A stretch of DNA of 8,982 bases, taken from CAG-533 sp022779465 (lineage in GTDB: Bacteria > Bacillota_I > Bacilli_A > RF39 > UBA660). The translations under genes were made by a program, and so were the position numbers. Location: positions 1 to 8,982 of the forward strand of contig JALFTB010000025.1 of assembly GCA_022779465.1 (NCBI GenBank). The letters are read 5' to 3'. Below are positions 1-5,737 of the stretch, one piece after another. The notes beneath the pieces were generated by a model, which saw nothing but the letters and a program-made list of their open reading frames with translations, was not told the DNA's origin and did no database searches. Each line of letters begins with the position of its first letter. The first letter of the stretch is position 1.

Positions 1-39
1 TAAAACCTCGCAAACCCTTTAATTAATTGATTTAAATAA

Positions 40-67
40 AAAATATGGTAGAATTTTTCCATATTTT
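40..67 (-). terminator. Second AT-rich hairpin, possible terminator downstream of tRNA-Gly
   Basis: The arms AAAATATGG (40-48) and CCATATTTT (59-67) pair over 9 bp around a 10-nt loop. Read on the minus strand, the hairpin is followed by a run of T (TTTTTTATTT), as in an intrinsic terminator. It lies just beyond a stronger hairpin at 91-125, so it could be a back-up terminator for the tRNA or tex transcript. It could equally serve a gene lying left of the window. The stem has only two GC pairs, so confidence is modest. Confidence 0.4.
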
Positions 68-90
68 AACTTAATTTTGCAAGTGTAAAT

Positions 91-125
91 AAAAAACTTA
101 CGACACCATAATAGGATCGTAAGTT
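91..125 (-). terminator. Intrinsic terminator of tRNA-Gly
   Basis: On the minus strand, AACTTACGA (125-117) pairs with TCGTAAGTT (103-95) over 9 bp around a 13-nt loop. A T-rich tail (TTTTATTTA) follows. It begins about 10 nt after the encoded CCA end of the tRNA, the usual place for a tRNA terminator. Confidence 0.75.
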
Positions 126-134
126 GTATTCAAT

Positions 135-208
135 TGGAGCAGGTGATGGGAATCGGACCCACGTTATTAGCTTGGAAGGCTAGAGTTCTACCATTAAACT
201 ACACCTGC
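135..208 (-). tRNA. tRNA-Gly (anticodon TCC)
   Basis: The minus strand folds into a complete 74-nt cloverleaf. The acceptor stem GCAGGTG/CACCTGC is perfect, with discriminator T and an encoded CCA. The D arm carries G18G19, the anticodon loop is CTTCCAA with TCC at 34-36, the variable loop has 4 nt, and the T stem is GTGGG/CCCAT. The sequence closely resembles Bacillus tRNA-Gly(TCC) as I remember it. Two deviations stand out. The T loop is TCCGATT, so position 55, normally T (pseudouridine), is C. The outermost anticodon-stem pair 27-43 is a C.A mismatch. The gene has its own promoter upstream and a terminator downstream. G18G19 argue against the cell-wall-only tRNA-Gly type of staphylococci. 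Confidence 0.96.
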
Positions 209-214
209 ATTTGA

Positions 215-246
215 TTGACAAGATTAATTATACCATATCTTGTCAA
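215..246. repeat. 10-bp inverted repeat straddling the tRNA-Gly -10 box
   Basis: TTGACAAGAT (215-224) and ATCTTGTCAA (237-246) are perfect inverted copies separated by 12 bp that contain the tRNA promoter -10 box (227-232). One arm lies in the -35/-10 spacer and the other covers the predicted transcription start (about 220). On the plus strand the second arm is followed by five T, so it could terminate plus-strand transcripts. On the minus strand, the direction of tex and the tRNA, there is no T-tract. It could be an operator, an antisense terminator or an RNA processing hairpin. Confidence 0.7.
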
Positions 247-254
247 TTTTTCAA
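227..254 (-). promoter_or_regulatory. Promoter of tRNA-Gly
   Basis: On the minus strand a -35-like TTGAAA (254-249) is followed by a 16-bp spacer and a consensus -10 TATAAT (232-227). TATGG immediately precedes the -10 box, giving an extended -10 (TG one base upstream). The predicted start near 220 leaves about 12 nt of leader before the tRNA 5' end. This is the most complete promoter on the minus strand. Confidence 0.7.
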
Positions 255-261
255 GTATTTT

Positions 262-2382
262 TTATTTTTTTATTAAAGAAAGTGTGACTTTTTCTTTATC
301 TTTAAATATTTCATCTACGTATACAGTGATAATATCTCCTACATTTACGATATCAGTAGGATCTTTTACAAAACTAGTACTCATTTTAGATATATGTAGT
401 AAGCCATCATTGTGTAGGCCAATATCAACAAAGGCTCCAAAGGAAGCAACATTTCTAACAGTTCCTTTTAATTGCATGCCTACTTTTAAATCATCTATAG
501 TAAGAACATCATTTCTTAAGATAGGTGCTGGGGCTTCGGTTCTTGGATCTAGTCCTGGATTCTTTAATTCTTTAATTATATCTTTGATGGTATATTCATC
601 ATGATATTTGTTTATAAGTGTATTGATATCAACATTTTCTAGAGTTTCTTTAAATTTGTCTGTATTAATATCTTTAATGTCTAAATTTAAATCTTTTAAT
701 ATTTGATTGGTTAATTCATAACTTTCTGGGTGAATTCCAGTATTATCTAAAGGATTAGTTCCATTATTAATTCTAAGGAAACCAATTGCTTGTTCATATA
801 CTTTATCATTTGCTAATTTTTTTATTTCTGTACGATCTTTAAAGTCATTTTTTTCTTTAAATTTGATAATTTTATCAATTATTGGTTTGGTTAGTCCAGA
901 GATATATTTTAGAATAAATGATGATGATGTATTAATATTTACTCCAACGTTATTAACTACTTTACTTACTGTATAATCTAGTGATTCAGTTAATTTTTTA
1001 GTGTTAACGTCATGTTGATATTCTCCTACTCCGATACTTTTTGGATCTATTTTAACTAACTCTGATAATGGGTCTATTACTCTTCTACCGATACTTACGG
1101 CTGATCTTTCTTGAACTTCGTAATCAGGAAATTCTCTTTGAGCTTCTTTTGAGGCTGAATAGACACTTGCCCCGGCTTCACTTACGATTATGTAATAAAC
1201 TCCTTTAAGATTTTTAATGGTTTCTGCGACAAATTCTTCACTTTCTCTCGATGCTGTTCCATTTCCAATAGCGATTAGATTTAAATTATATGTTGAGATT
1301 AGTTCTAGGAGTTTCTTAGCAGCTCCTATTTTATCATTTTTAGGTTCATGTGGGTATATTACGTCTTTATGTAGAACATTTCCCTTTTCGTCTAAACATG
1401 CTAGTTTACAACCGGTTCTAAAGGCTGGATCGAAGCCTAAGACACGATATCCGGTTAATGGTCTTGTCATAAGTAAGTTTTCTAAATTTTCTTTAAATAC
1501 TTCGATAGCGGTATCTTCTGATTTTTCAGTTAATTCACTTCTAACATCTCTTTCAATAGATGGATATATTAATCTTTTTAGAGCGTCTTTAATAGCGTTT
1601 TCAACATATTCGGTTACAAATGATGATGGATTTTTAATGATTTTGGTTTTTAAATGATTAAAGATATAATCGGTATCATAATCTAATTTTACAGACAAGA
1701 TACCTTCTTTTTCTCCTCTATTAATTGCAAGGATACGATAACTTTTAGCATATTTTATTTTTTCACTAAAGTTATAATATATTTCATATGTTTTCTTTTC
1801 ATCAACAGCATTTTTCTTTAATTTTGATTCGATAGTACCATTATTATAAATATAGTTTCTGACAAATTTACGATAATAAGCATTATCACTTATCCATTCA
1901 CTTATGATATATTTAGTGTTTTCTAAAGCAATTGCTTCTTCGACAGGAACAATCTTACAAATTGATGACATATCTCCTTTAGTTGGAAAAGACATTATTA
2001 GTTTTGCTAAAGGTTCTAATCCCATTTTTATTGCTTCTGTTGCTTTGGTTTTTTTCTTTTCTTTATATGGTAAATAAATATCTTCAACATCTACTAATTT
2101 GGTACATGCTAAAATATTAGCTTTTATTTCATCAGTAAGCATACCTTTTTCATCAATTAATCTAATAACTGTTTCTTTTCTTTCCATTAAGTTATTATAA
2201 TATGTATATTTTTCATTTATTTTTTCGATTTGATTTTCATCTAAAGCACCAGTTGCTTCTTTACGATAGCGGGCTATGAAAGGAATTGTTGATCCTTCGC
2301 TTAATAGCTGTAAGACAGCTTTAATTTGTTCTTTTTTGATGTTTAGCTCTGTTGCTAATTCGTTAATTACTATTTCGTTCAT
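262..2382 (-). CDS. tex: Tex family transcription accessory / S1 RNA-binding protein
   Basis: This 706-residue protein matches the Tex family, which is about 720 residues in Bacillus (YdcI) and about 770 in enterics. Visible in order are the N-terminal helical Tex domain (about 1-190, with IPFIARYRKEATGALDE near 33-49), the YqgF/RuvC-like domain opening with GFDPAFRTG near 315, the GVGEYQHDV stretch near 453, helix-hairpin-helix segments about 475-545, and a C-terminal S1 domain (about 630-705, GTVRNVASFGAFVDIG). Tex proteins bind nucleic acid and act around transcription elongation and RNA metabolism in the cytoplasm; the exact role is unsettled. The ATG is preceded by GTGAGG (within 2387-2394) at normal spacing and by its own extended -10 promoter. 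No minus-strand terminator follows the stop codon, so read-through into tRNA-Gly is possible. Confidence 0.96.
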   Translation of the reverse strand: MNEIVINELATELNIKKEQIKAVLQLLSEGSTIPFIARYRKEATGALDENQIEKINEKYTYYNNLMERKETVIRLIDEKGMLTDEIKANILACTKLVDVEDIYLPYKEKKKTKATEAIKMGLEPLAKLIMSFPTKGDMSSICKIVPVEEAIALENTKYIISEWISDNAYYRKFVRNYIYNNGTIESKLKKNAVDEKKTYEIYYNFSEKIKYAKSYRILAINRGEKEGILSVKLDYDTDYIFNHLKTKIIKNPSSFVTEYVENAIKDALKRLIYPSIERDVRSELTEKSEDTAIEVFKENLENLLMTRPLTGYRVLGFDPAFRTGCKLACLDEKGNVLHKDVIYPHEPKNDKIGAAKKLLELISTYNLNLIAIGNGTASRESEEFVAETIKNLKGVYYIIVSEAGASVYSASKEAQREFPDYEVQERSAVSIGRRVIDPLSELVKIDPKSIGVGEYQHDVNTKKLTESLDYTVSKVVNNVGVNINTSSSFILKYISGLTKPIIDKIIKFKEKNDFKDRTEIKKLANDKVYEQAIGFLRINNGTNPLDNTGIHPESYELTNQILKDLNLDIKDINTDKFKETLENVDINTLINKYHDEYTIKDIIKELKNPGLDPRTEAPAPILRNDVLTIDDLKVGMQLKGTVRNVASFGAFVDIGLHNDGLLHISKMSTSFVKDPTDIVNVGDIITVYVDEIFKDKEKVTLSLIKK

Positions 2383-2400
2383 ATTCTACCTCACTTTGAT

Positions 2401-2409
2401 ATTATAACA
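2401..2409 (-). promoter_or_regulatory. Extended -10 promoter of tex
   Basis: The minus strand reads TATGT-TATAAT, a consensus -10 (2406-2401) with TG one base upstream. The predicted start near 2394 gives a 12-nt leader that is essentially just the ribosome binding site. The -35 position falls inside the terminator hairpin of the preceding gene and has no match to TTGACA, so the extended -10 would have to carry recognition. Confidence 0.6.
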
Positions 2410-2410
2410 T

Positions 2411-2433
2411 AAAAAAAGGAGAAATCTCCTTTA
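2411..2433 (-). terminator. Intrinsic terminator of the envelope protein gene, overlapping its stop codon
   Basis: Minus-strand AAAGGAGA (2432-2425) and TCTCCTTT (2422-2415) are perfect complements around a very short loop, followed by a run of T (2417-2411). The upstream arm includes two bases of the TAA stop (2431-2433). It separates the envelope protein gene from tex, whose promoter starts immediately afterwards. Confidence 0.85.
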
Positions 2434-4011
2434 AAAAATCTTTTTAATAATAGTTATTTCTGTTTCTTGGGAATACCCGATTTTTATAGATTGATCAGCT
2501 TTTAAATATGGTAATTTATCGCTTACTTTGATTGATACTTTATATTTATTATTTTCTTTGTCTATTAAGTAATAATAAGTATTACCATCTATTGTTGCAG
2601 TTTTAATTGATTTGATTGTTATTTCTTTTTCAGTTAATTTGGTGTCATCTTCTTCGGTAAAATCTTTTCCTAAATAATTTTTAGCTGCTTGTTCAATACC
2701 TTTAGAAGAATCTGTAACTACAACTTTTTGATAATCTGAAACATCGACAAATCCATACATTTTAACTAAGCCGGCTGCATCTTTTAAACTTACTAGGTAT
2801 GTTGGTTTATTGTTTAAGTTGATAAGTAATGGGAATGTTGATTTATATCCCATTTGTTGAACTGCTCCTTCAGCTGATGCCATGGCTGAATATTCTTCGG
2901 CACCTGGTGCGCTATAAAATGATGTTTCATTAGTTCTCATATTAGTTAGAATAAATCCTAAATTTGATTCATCATTTACAATTGAGGTTAATCCTGTATA
3001 AAGATAAATATCATCATTCATTGCTAAATAGTTATATCCGTCTGTTGTATTAACAACATTTTTTTGACCAAAAACACTATTTAAGAAACCATCTTGATAT
3101 GTTCCCCAATCATCTACTTGTTCAATTATTAAATCAGCACTATAGGCAATATCAATCCAGGTTGGAATTGAACCAACGTTATATTTAACACTTTTACCGG
3201 TAATAGCATCTAAAACTACTACTCCTGATACTTCGGCTCTAAGTTCAATGCCATGATATTTAATAACCGGTACTACCCAGTATGGATTTCCTTCATTATC
3301 TATTTCGAATGAATAATCACCAAAATTTAAAGTTGGATATTTAAATCTTAAAACTCTTGTAAGATTATCATTAAATAAACCTGATGGAAGATATTTCATA
3401 CCTTTTTTTAATCTAGTTAATTTAGCTTCTCCATTGACACTATCAACGGTAATATACCCTTTTACACCTTCTTTTCTGTTAGTTAACCATTTAATTGGTG
3501 AAGCATATTCTAAAGGTGTTACTCTTAATATTTGATTATTATAATTAATTTGAGTATATAAATCCGATACATCATATTGACTTACCATATCACTCATTTG
3601 TCCCATTACTCTATCTCCTAGTTTTTGACTTGAAGCTTTGTCTAATAATGGTAATTTAGTAAAATCAACTTCTTTAATGTCAGTTGTAAAGTTTTTATCT
3701 TGATTAATAGTGATTCTAGTTGCATATTTTTTTGACATAAATAATGGTGAATTAATTACATTTACTATAACTAAGATTATACACACTAGGGGAATTAAAT
3801 AAAGAATGTTTAATTTAGGTTTTCTATTTCTTAAATTAATTCTTTTAAGATTAAAATTTAAAGTTAAGTCTATAAAATAATAGAATATTAAAATCATAAA
3901 GATGTACATGTAGAATCCAATGTTAGTAAAGTTTATTGCTGGTAAAGAAATATAATATAATATTCCTCCAAATAATATTGTTAATAAAATACTTGTAATT
4001 TTCTTTTTCAT
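2431..4011 (-). CDS. Membrane-anchored envelope protein of unknown function (PepSY-like features)
   Basis: The 526-residue protein opens with a positively charged MKKK and has three hydrophobic segments, about 4-26, 30-53 and 68-92. A long soluble part follows (about 95-526) that is probably outside the cell. That part contains PepSY-like wording (GNPYWVVPVI at 242-251, VVVLDAITGK at 264-273), a conserved-looking block about 285-345 (DLIIEQ, GFLNSVFGQ, TDGYNYLAMNDDIYLYTG), and a beta-rich C-terminus about 460-526. From memory this resembles a Bacillota family of roughly 500-600 residues, sometimes vaguely annotated, with no established function. No catalytic motif is visible. The ATG has a near-perfect AAGGAGAG (4016-4023) five bases upstream. 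It is divergent from the radical SAM gene and ends in a terminator overlapping its stop, so it appears monocistronic. Confidence 0.85.
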   Translation of the reverse strand: MKKKITSILLTILFGGILYYISLPAINFTNIGFYMYIFMILIFYYFIDLTLNFNLKRINLRNRKPKLNILYLIPLVCIILVIVNVINSPLFMSKKYATRITINQDKNFTTDIKEVDFTKLPLLDKASSQKLGDRVMGQMSDMVSQYDVSDLYTQINYNNQILRVTPLEYASPIKWLTNRKEGVKGYITVDSVNGEAKLTRLKKGMKYLPSGLFNDNLTRVLRFKYPTLNFGDYSFEIDNEGNPYWVVPVIKYHGIELRAEVSGVVVLDAITGKSVKYNVGSIPTWIDIAYSADLIIEQVDDWGTYQDGFLNSVFGQKNVVNTTDGYNYLAMNDDIYLYTGLTSIVNDESNLGFILTNMRTNETSFYSAPGAEEYSAMASAEGAVQQMGYKSTFPLLINLNNKPTYLVSLKDAAGLVKMYGFVDVSDYQKVVVTDSSKGIEQAAKNYLGKDFTEEDDTKLTEKEITIKSIKTATIDGNTYYYLIDKENNKYKVSIKVSDKLPYLKADQSIKIGYSQETEITIIKKIF

Positions 4012-4029
4012 TTATCTCTCCTTAAATAC

Positions 4030-4038
4030 ATATTAACA
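4030..4038 (-). promoter_or_regulatory. Extended -10 promoter of the envelope protein gene
   Basis: The minus strand reads TATGT-TAATAT, with the -10 box at 4035-4030 and TG one base upstream. The predicted start near 4023 gives a leader of about 12 nt starting at the Shine-Dalgarno. No convincing -35 is present. It overlaps the divergent promoter of the radical SAM gene through an 18-bp palindrome. Confidence 0.45.
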
Positions 4039-4050
4039 TATTTATGTTAA
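4033..4050. repeat. 18-bp palindrome between divergent genes
   Basis: TTAACATA-TT-TATGTTAA has two perfect 8-bp inverted arms with a 2-bp centre. Each arm contains the TATGTTA part of an extended -10 element, one facing left and one facing right. The symmetry may therefore come simply from two back-to-back promoters, or it may also be bound by a dimeric regulator. Confidence 0.7.
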
Positions 4051-4053
4051 AAT
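4045..4053 (+). promoter_or_regulatory. Extended -10 promoter of the radical SAM gene
   Basis: TATGT-TAAAAT carries a -10-like box (4048-4053) with TG one base upstream. The 17-bp-spaced -35 position reads AATACA, which is weak. The predicted start near 4060 leaves an 11-nt leader before a GTG at 4071. It also lies just past the first base of the upstream GTG at 4059, which argues against that earlier start. Confidence 0.45.
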
Positions 4054-4060
4054 AAATAGT

Positions 4061-4066
4061 GGTGAT
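4061..4066 (+). promoter_or_regulatory. Ribosome binding site deciding the radical SAM start
   Basis: GGTGAT matches the 3' half of the extended anti-Shine-Dalgarno complement (AAGGAGGTGATC) and ends 4 bases before GTG 4071. The alternative GTG codons at 4059 and 4062 have only A/T sequence upstream, so this site favours 4071. Confidence 0.6.
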
Positions 4067-4070
4067 TGAA

Positions 4071-4973
4071 GTGTACTATAACAATTTAAGTGATTACTAT
4101 AAAAATAAATTTGGTGTTAAGGTTGTTAAATTATCATTTGATGGTGGGTTTAGTTGTCCTAATAGAGTTAATGGTAAAGGTGGTTGTATTTTTTGTTCAG
4201 GAAGTAATGAATTTGCAGGAAACAGAAATAAAACTCTTGAAGAACAATATCATGATCAAGTGGAAATGATTTCAAAGAAATGGCCTGATTCTAAATATAT
4301 TGCTTATTTTGGTTCTTTTACTAATACTTATGATACTGTGGATAATTTAAAAAAAAGATTTGAAACTGTTTTAAAGTTTAATAATGTTATTGGTTTATCG
4401 ATTGGAACTAGAAGCGATTGTATAAATGAAGATGTTCTAGAATATTTGATTGATCTTAATAAACGTACTTTTCTAACTATTGAATTAGGTTTACAATCAA
4501 TGCATGATAGTACATTAAAGTATATAAATAGAGGTCATGATTTAAAAAATTTTGATGAGTGTGTAAAATTATTAAAAAAGAATAATATAAATGTTGTTGT
4601 TCATATTATTGATGGATTACCTGGAGAAACAGAAGAAATGATGCTTGATAATATTAACTATTTAAATAAGTTAGATATTGATGGAATTAAAATACATAAT
4701 TTATTTGTAGTTAAAAATACTCCCCTTGCTTATATTTATGAGAAAGAAAAATTTAATTTATTAACTTTGGATGAATATATTGTTATTTTATATAAACAAA
4801 TAAGATTATTAAAACCTAGTATTGTTATTCATAGATTAACTGGAGATCCTAAAAAAGAGGATTTAATTGTTCCTTTATGGGCGATACATAAAATTGATGT
4901 GCTTAATGGTGTTGTAAGGATGCTTAAAAAGAATAAAGCTTACCAAGGTATAGATTATAAAACAAATAAATAG
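4071..4973 (+). CDS. Radical SAM protein, YtqA/YhcC (TIGR01212) type
   Basis: The protein has 300 residues from GTG 4071; the frame could also open at GTG 4059 for 304. It carries the family's radical SAM signature DGGFSCPN followed by GGCIFC. Numbered from GTG 4071, cysteines 29, 39 and 42 (CX9CX2C) would ligate the 4Fe-4S cluster that cleaves S-adenosylmethionine. Further family-typical blocks are YFGSFTNTY (about 79-87), IGTRSD (about 111-116), ELGLQS (about 138-143) and DGLPGE (about 181-186), with a C-terminal extension after the barrel. The widened CX9CX2C spacing and overall length match Bacillus YtqA and E. coli YhcC, whose substrate is not established to my knowledge. The gene starts 59 bp from a divergent envelope gene and shares an overlapping promoter region with it. 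It ends in TAG followed directly by TGA. No strong terminator follows. Confidence 0.92.
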   Translation: MYYNNLSDYYKNKFGVKVVKLSFDGGFSCPNRVNGKGGCIFCSGSNEFAGNRNKTLEEQYHDQVEMISKKWPDSKYIAYFGSFTNTYDTVDNLKKRFETVLKFNNVIGLSIGTRSDCINEDVLEYLIDLNKRTFLTIELGLQSMHDSTLKYINRGHDLKNFDECVKLLKKNNINVVVHIIDGLPGETEEMMLDNINYLNKLDIDGIKIHNLFVVKNTPLAYIYEKEKFNLLTLDEYIVILYKQIRLLKPSIVIHRLTGDPKKEDLIVPLWAIHKIDVLNGVVRMLKKNKAYQGIDYKTNK

Positions 4974-5013
4974 TGATGTGAATCCCAATTAGGAGACACA
5001 AATAAAAAAGCAG

Positions 5014-5032
5014 TATATTAAAAATATATTTT
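5014..5032 (+). terminator. Weak AT-only hairpin after the radical SAM gene
   Basis: TATATT (5014-5019) and AATATA (5023-5028) pair around AAA and are followed by TTTT. There are no GC pairs, so the stem would be unstable. It is offered only as a candidate because no better terminator is visible within 50 bases of the stop. Confidence 0.2.
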
Positions 5033-5075
5033 AGATTTTATGATGAAACGTAGACTTTTATTGAAATAGTGACTA

Positions 5076-5107
5076 AGTATGGTATGTCATACTATAGTAT
5101 GTACATA
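5076..5107. repeat. Nested palindromes built from GTATG/CATAC units
   Basis: The stretch contains GTATG at 5077-5081, 5082-5086 and 5097-5101, and the reverse CATAC at 5088-5092. They combine into AGTATG-6 nt-CATACT (5076-5093), a perfect 14-bp palindrome CATACTATAGTATG (5088-5101) and a perfect 10-bp palindrome TATGTACATA (5098-5107) that overlap each other. It lies about 70 bp upstream of the -35 box of the next gene. Operator sites for a dimeric regulator, or mutually exclusive RNA hairpins, are both possible. Confidence 0.65.
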
Positions 5108-5130
5108 AACAAATGAAAAAATTTAAAATT

Positions 5131-5174
5131 AAATCATTTGATATGCTGTTTGTACTACTGCTATAAAATGATTT
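5131..5174. repeat. 9-bp inverted repeat, possible late terminator of the radical SAM transcript
   Basis: AAATCATTT (5131-5139) and AAATGATTT (5166-5174) are perfect inverted copies 26 bp apart. The second arm runs on into TT and then G before the -35 box (5178). Read as RNA on the plus strand it gives a long-looped hairpin with a short U-tail, which could stop transcripts arriving from upstream. It could also be a regulator site just upstream of the promoter. Confidence 0.4.
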
Positions 5175-5177
5175 TTG

Positions 5178-5206
5178 TTGACTTTTTATTAAAATTGTAG
5201 TAATAT
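5178..5206 (+). promoter_or_regulatory. Sigma-A-type promoter of the small helical protein
   Basis: TTGACT (5178-5183) and TAATAT (5201-5206) are separated by exactly 17 bp, matching the housekeeping consensus at 5 of 6 positions in each box. The predicted start near 5213 leaves about 24 nt of leader including GGGAGG. It is the only protein-gene promoter here with a good -35, and it lacks the TATG element seen at several others. Confidence 0.75.
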
Positions 5207-5236
5207 ATGTCTCATCGAAAGGGAGGTTAGAGGTTG

Positions 5237-5713
5237 ATGATTAGAAGAGAACTTCTAAACGAAGTTAGTAGAATGACTTCAAATATGTATGCTGCTTTAT
5301 TAGCTGCTAAAACTACTGAAGAAAGATCTGCTATGTTTCAAAGGGTTAATGAAATAATTTGGAGATTACAAAATTATCCATCTGTCATTGATGTAAATGG
5401 AAACAGAGAGATTATTAATACTATTCGTGATAATAGAAATAATGCTTATCAAAAATTTATTAATAATGCAATGGCTATTGATGAAGAAGATCCAGCTGCT
5501 TTAAAATCTTTAGAGGTAGGTATTGCTTTTGAAAATTCAGATTTAGTTAAAGCTACTGAAGAATATATAGCTTTAAATCATGAAGACTTTAGATTTGTTG
5601 AGCAAATAGCTGCTGAATACGCTAAAACTTTTGGTGTAAGTCCAGATCTTGCTAATTGTTTATTTGCTGAAAGAGCCGCTAAAAAAGAATTAAAAACACA
5701 AATTACAAAATAA
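5237..5713 (+). CDS. Small soluble helical protein of unknown function
   Basis: I do not recognise this 158-residue protein. It has no signal peptide or membrane segment and reads as almost entirely alpha-helical, with Ala/Glu/Asn-rich amphipathic stretches (about 2-48, 57-80, 86-113, 115-150). Its only Cys is near 141, and no metal or nucleotide motif is visible. It does not match the YlbF/YmcA pattern I first considered. I prefer ATG 5237, 10 bases after the GGGAGG Shine-Dalgarno; TTG 5234 at 7 bases is an alternative adding one Met. The gene has its own strong promoter behind a palindrome-rich 260-bp region. It converges on the Clp-like ATPase gene, sharing a bidirectional terminator. A functional link to that ATPase is speculation from position only. 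Confidence 0.8.
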   Translation: MIRRELLNEVSRMTSNMYAALLAAKTTEERSAMFQRVNEIIWRLQNYPSVIDVNGNREIINTIRDNRNNAYQKFINNAMAIDEEDPAALKSLEVGIAFENSDLVKATEEYIALNHEDFRFVEQIAAEYAKTFGVSPDLANCLFAERAAKKELKTQITK

Positions 5714-5737
5714 AAATTCGGAAAATTCCGAATTTTT
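5712..5737. terminator. Bidirectional terminator between convergent genes
   Basis: AAAAATTCGG (5712-5721) pairs with CCGAATTTTT (5728-5737) over 10 bp around a 6-nt loop. T-runs flank it in both reading directions. It begins one base after the first T of the stop codon of the small helical protein and ends directly against the stop codon of the ATPase gene (5738-5740), so one hairpin serves both. Confidence 0.9.

Noticed and set aside
135..208. Cell-wall-dedicated, non-translating tRNA-Gly
   Set aside because: Position 55 is unusual, but G18G19 and T54 are present, and the rest matches a normal elongator tRNA-Gly(TCC).
215..604. Plus-strand open frame of 129 codons
   Set aside because: Lies opposite the 3' end of tex, has no ribosome binding site and no recognisable protein character; a shadow frame.
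1217..1657. Plus-strand open frame of 146 codons inside tex
   Set aside because: Fully antisense to the conserved YqgF region of tex; composition reflects the opposite strand's codons.
5113..5166. 17-codon frame MKKFKIKSFDMLFVLLL upstream of the small helical gene
   Set aside because: It resembles a tiny basic-hydrophobic peptide, but no Shine-Dalgarno precedes the ATG, it is interrupted by the inverted repeat at 5131-5174, and such short frames are expected by chance in AT-rich DNA.
4974..5236. Riboswitch or T-box in the 260-bp intergenic region
   Set aside because: No T-box sequence, specifier loop or known aptamer core is recognisable, and the predicted start near 5213 leaves only a short leader.
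5237..5713. YlbF/YmcA family assignment for the small helical protein
   Set aside because: Size and helical character fit loosely, but I cannot see family-specific conserved residues, so it is left as unknown.
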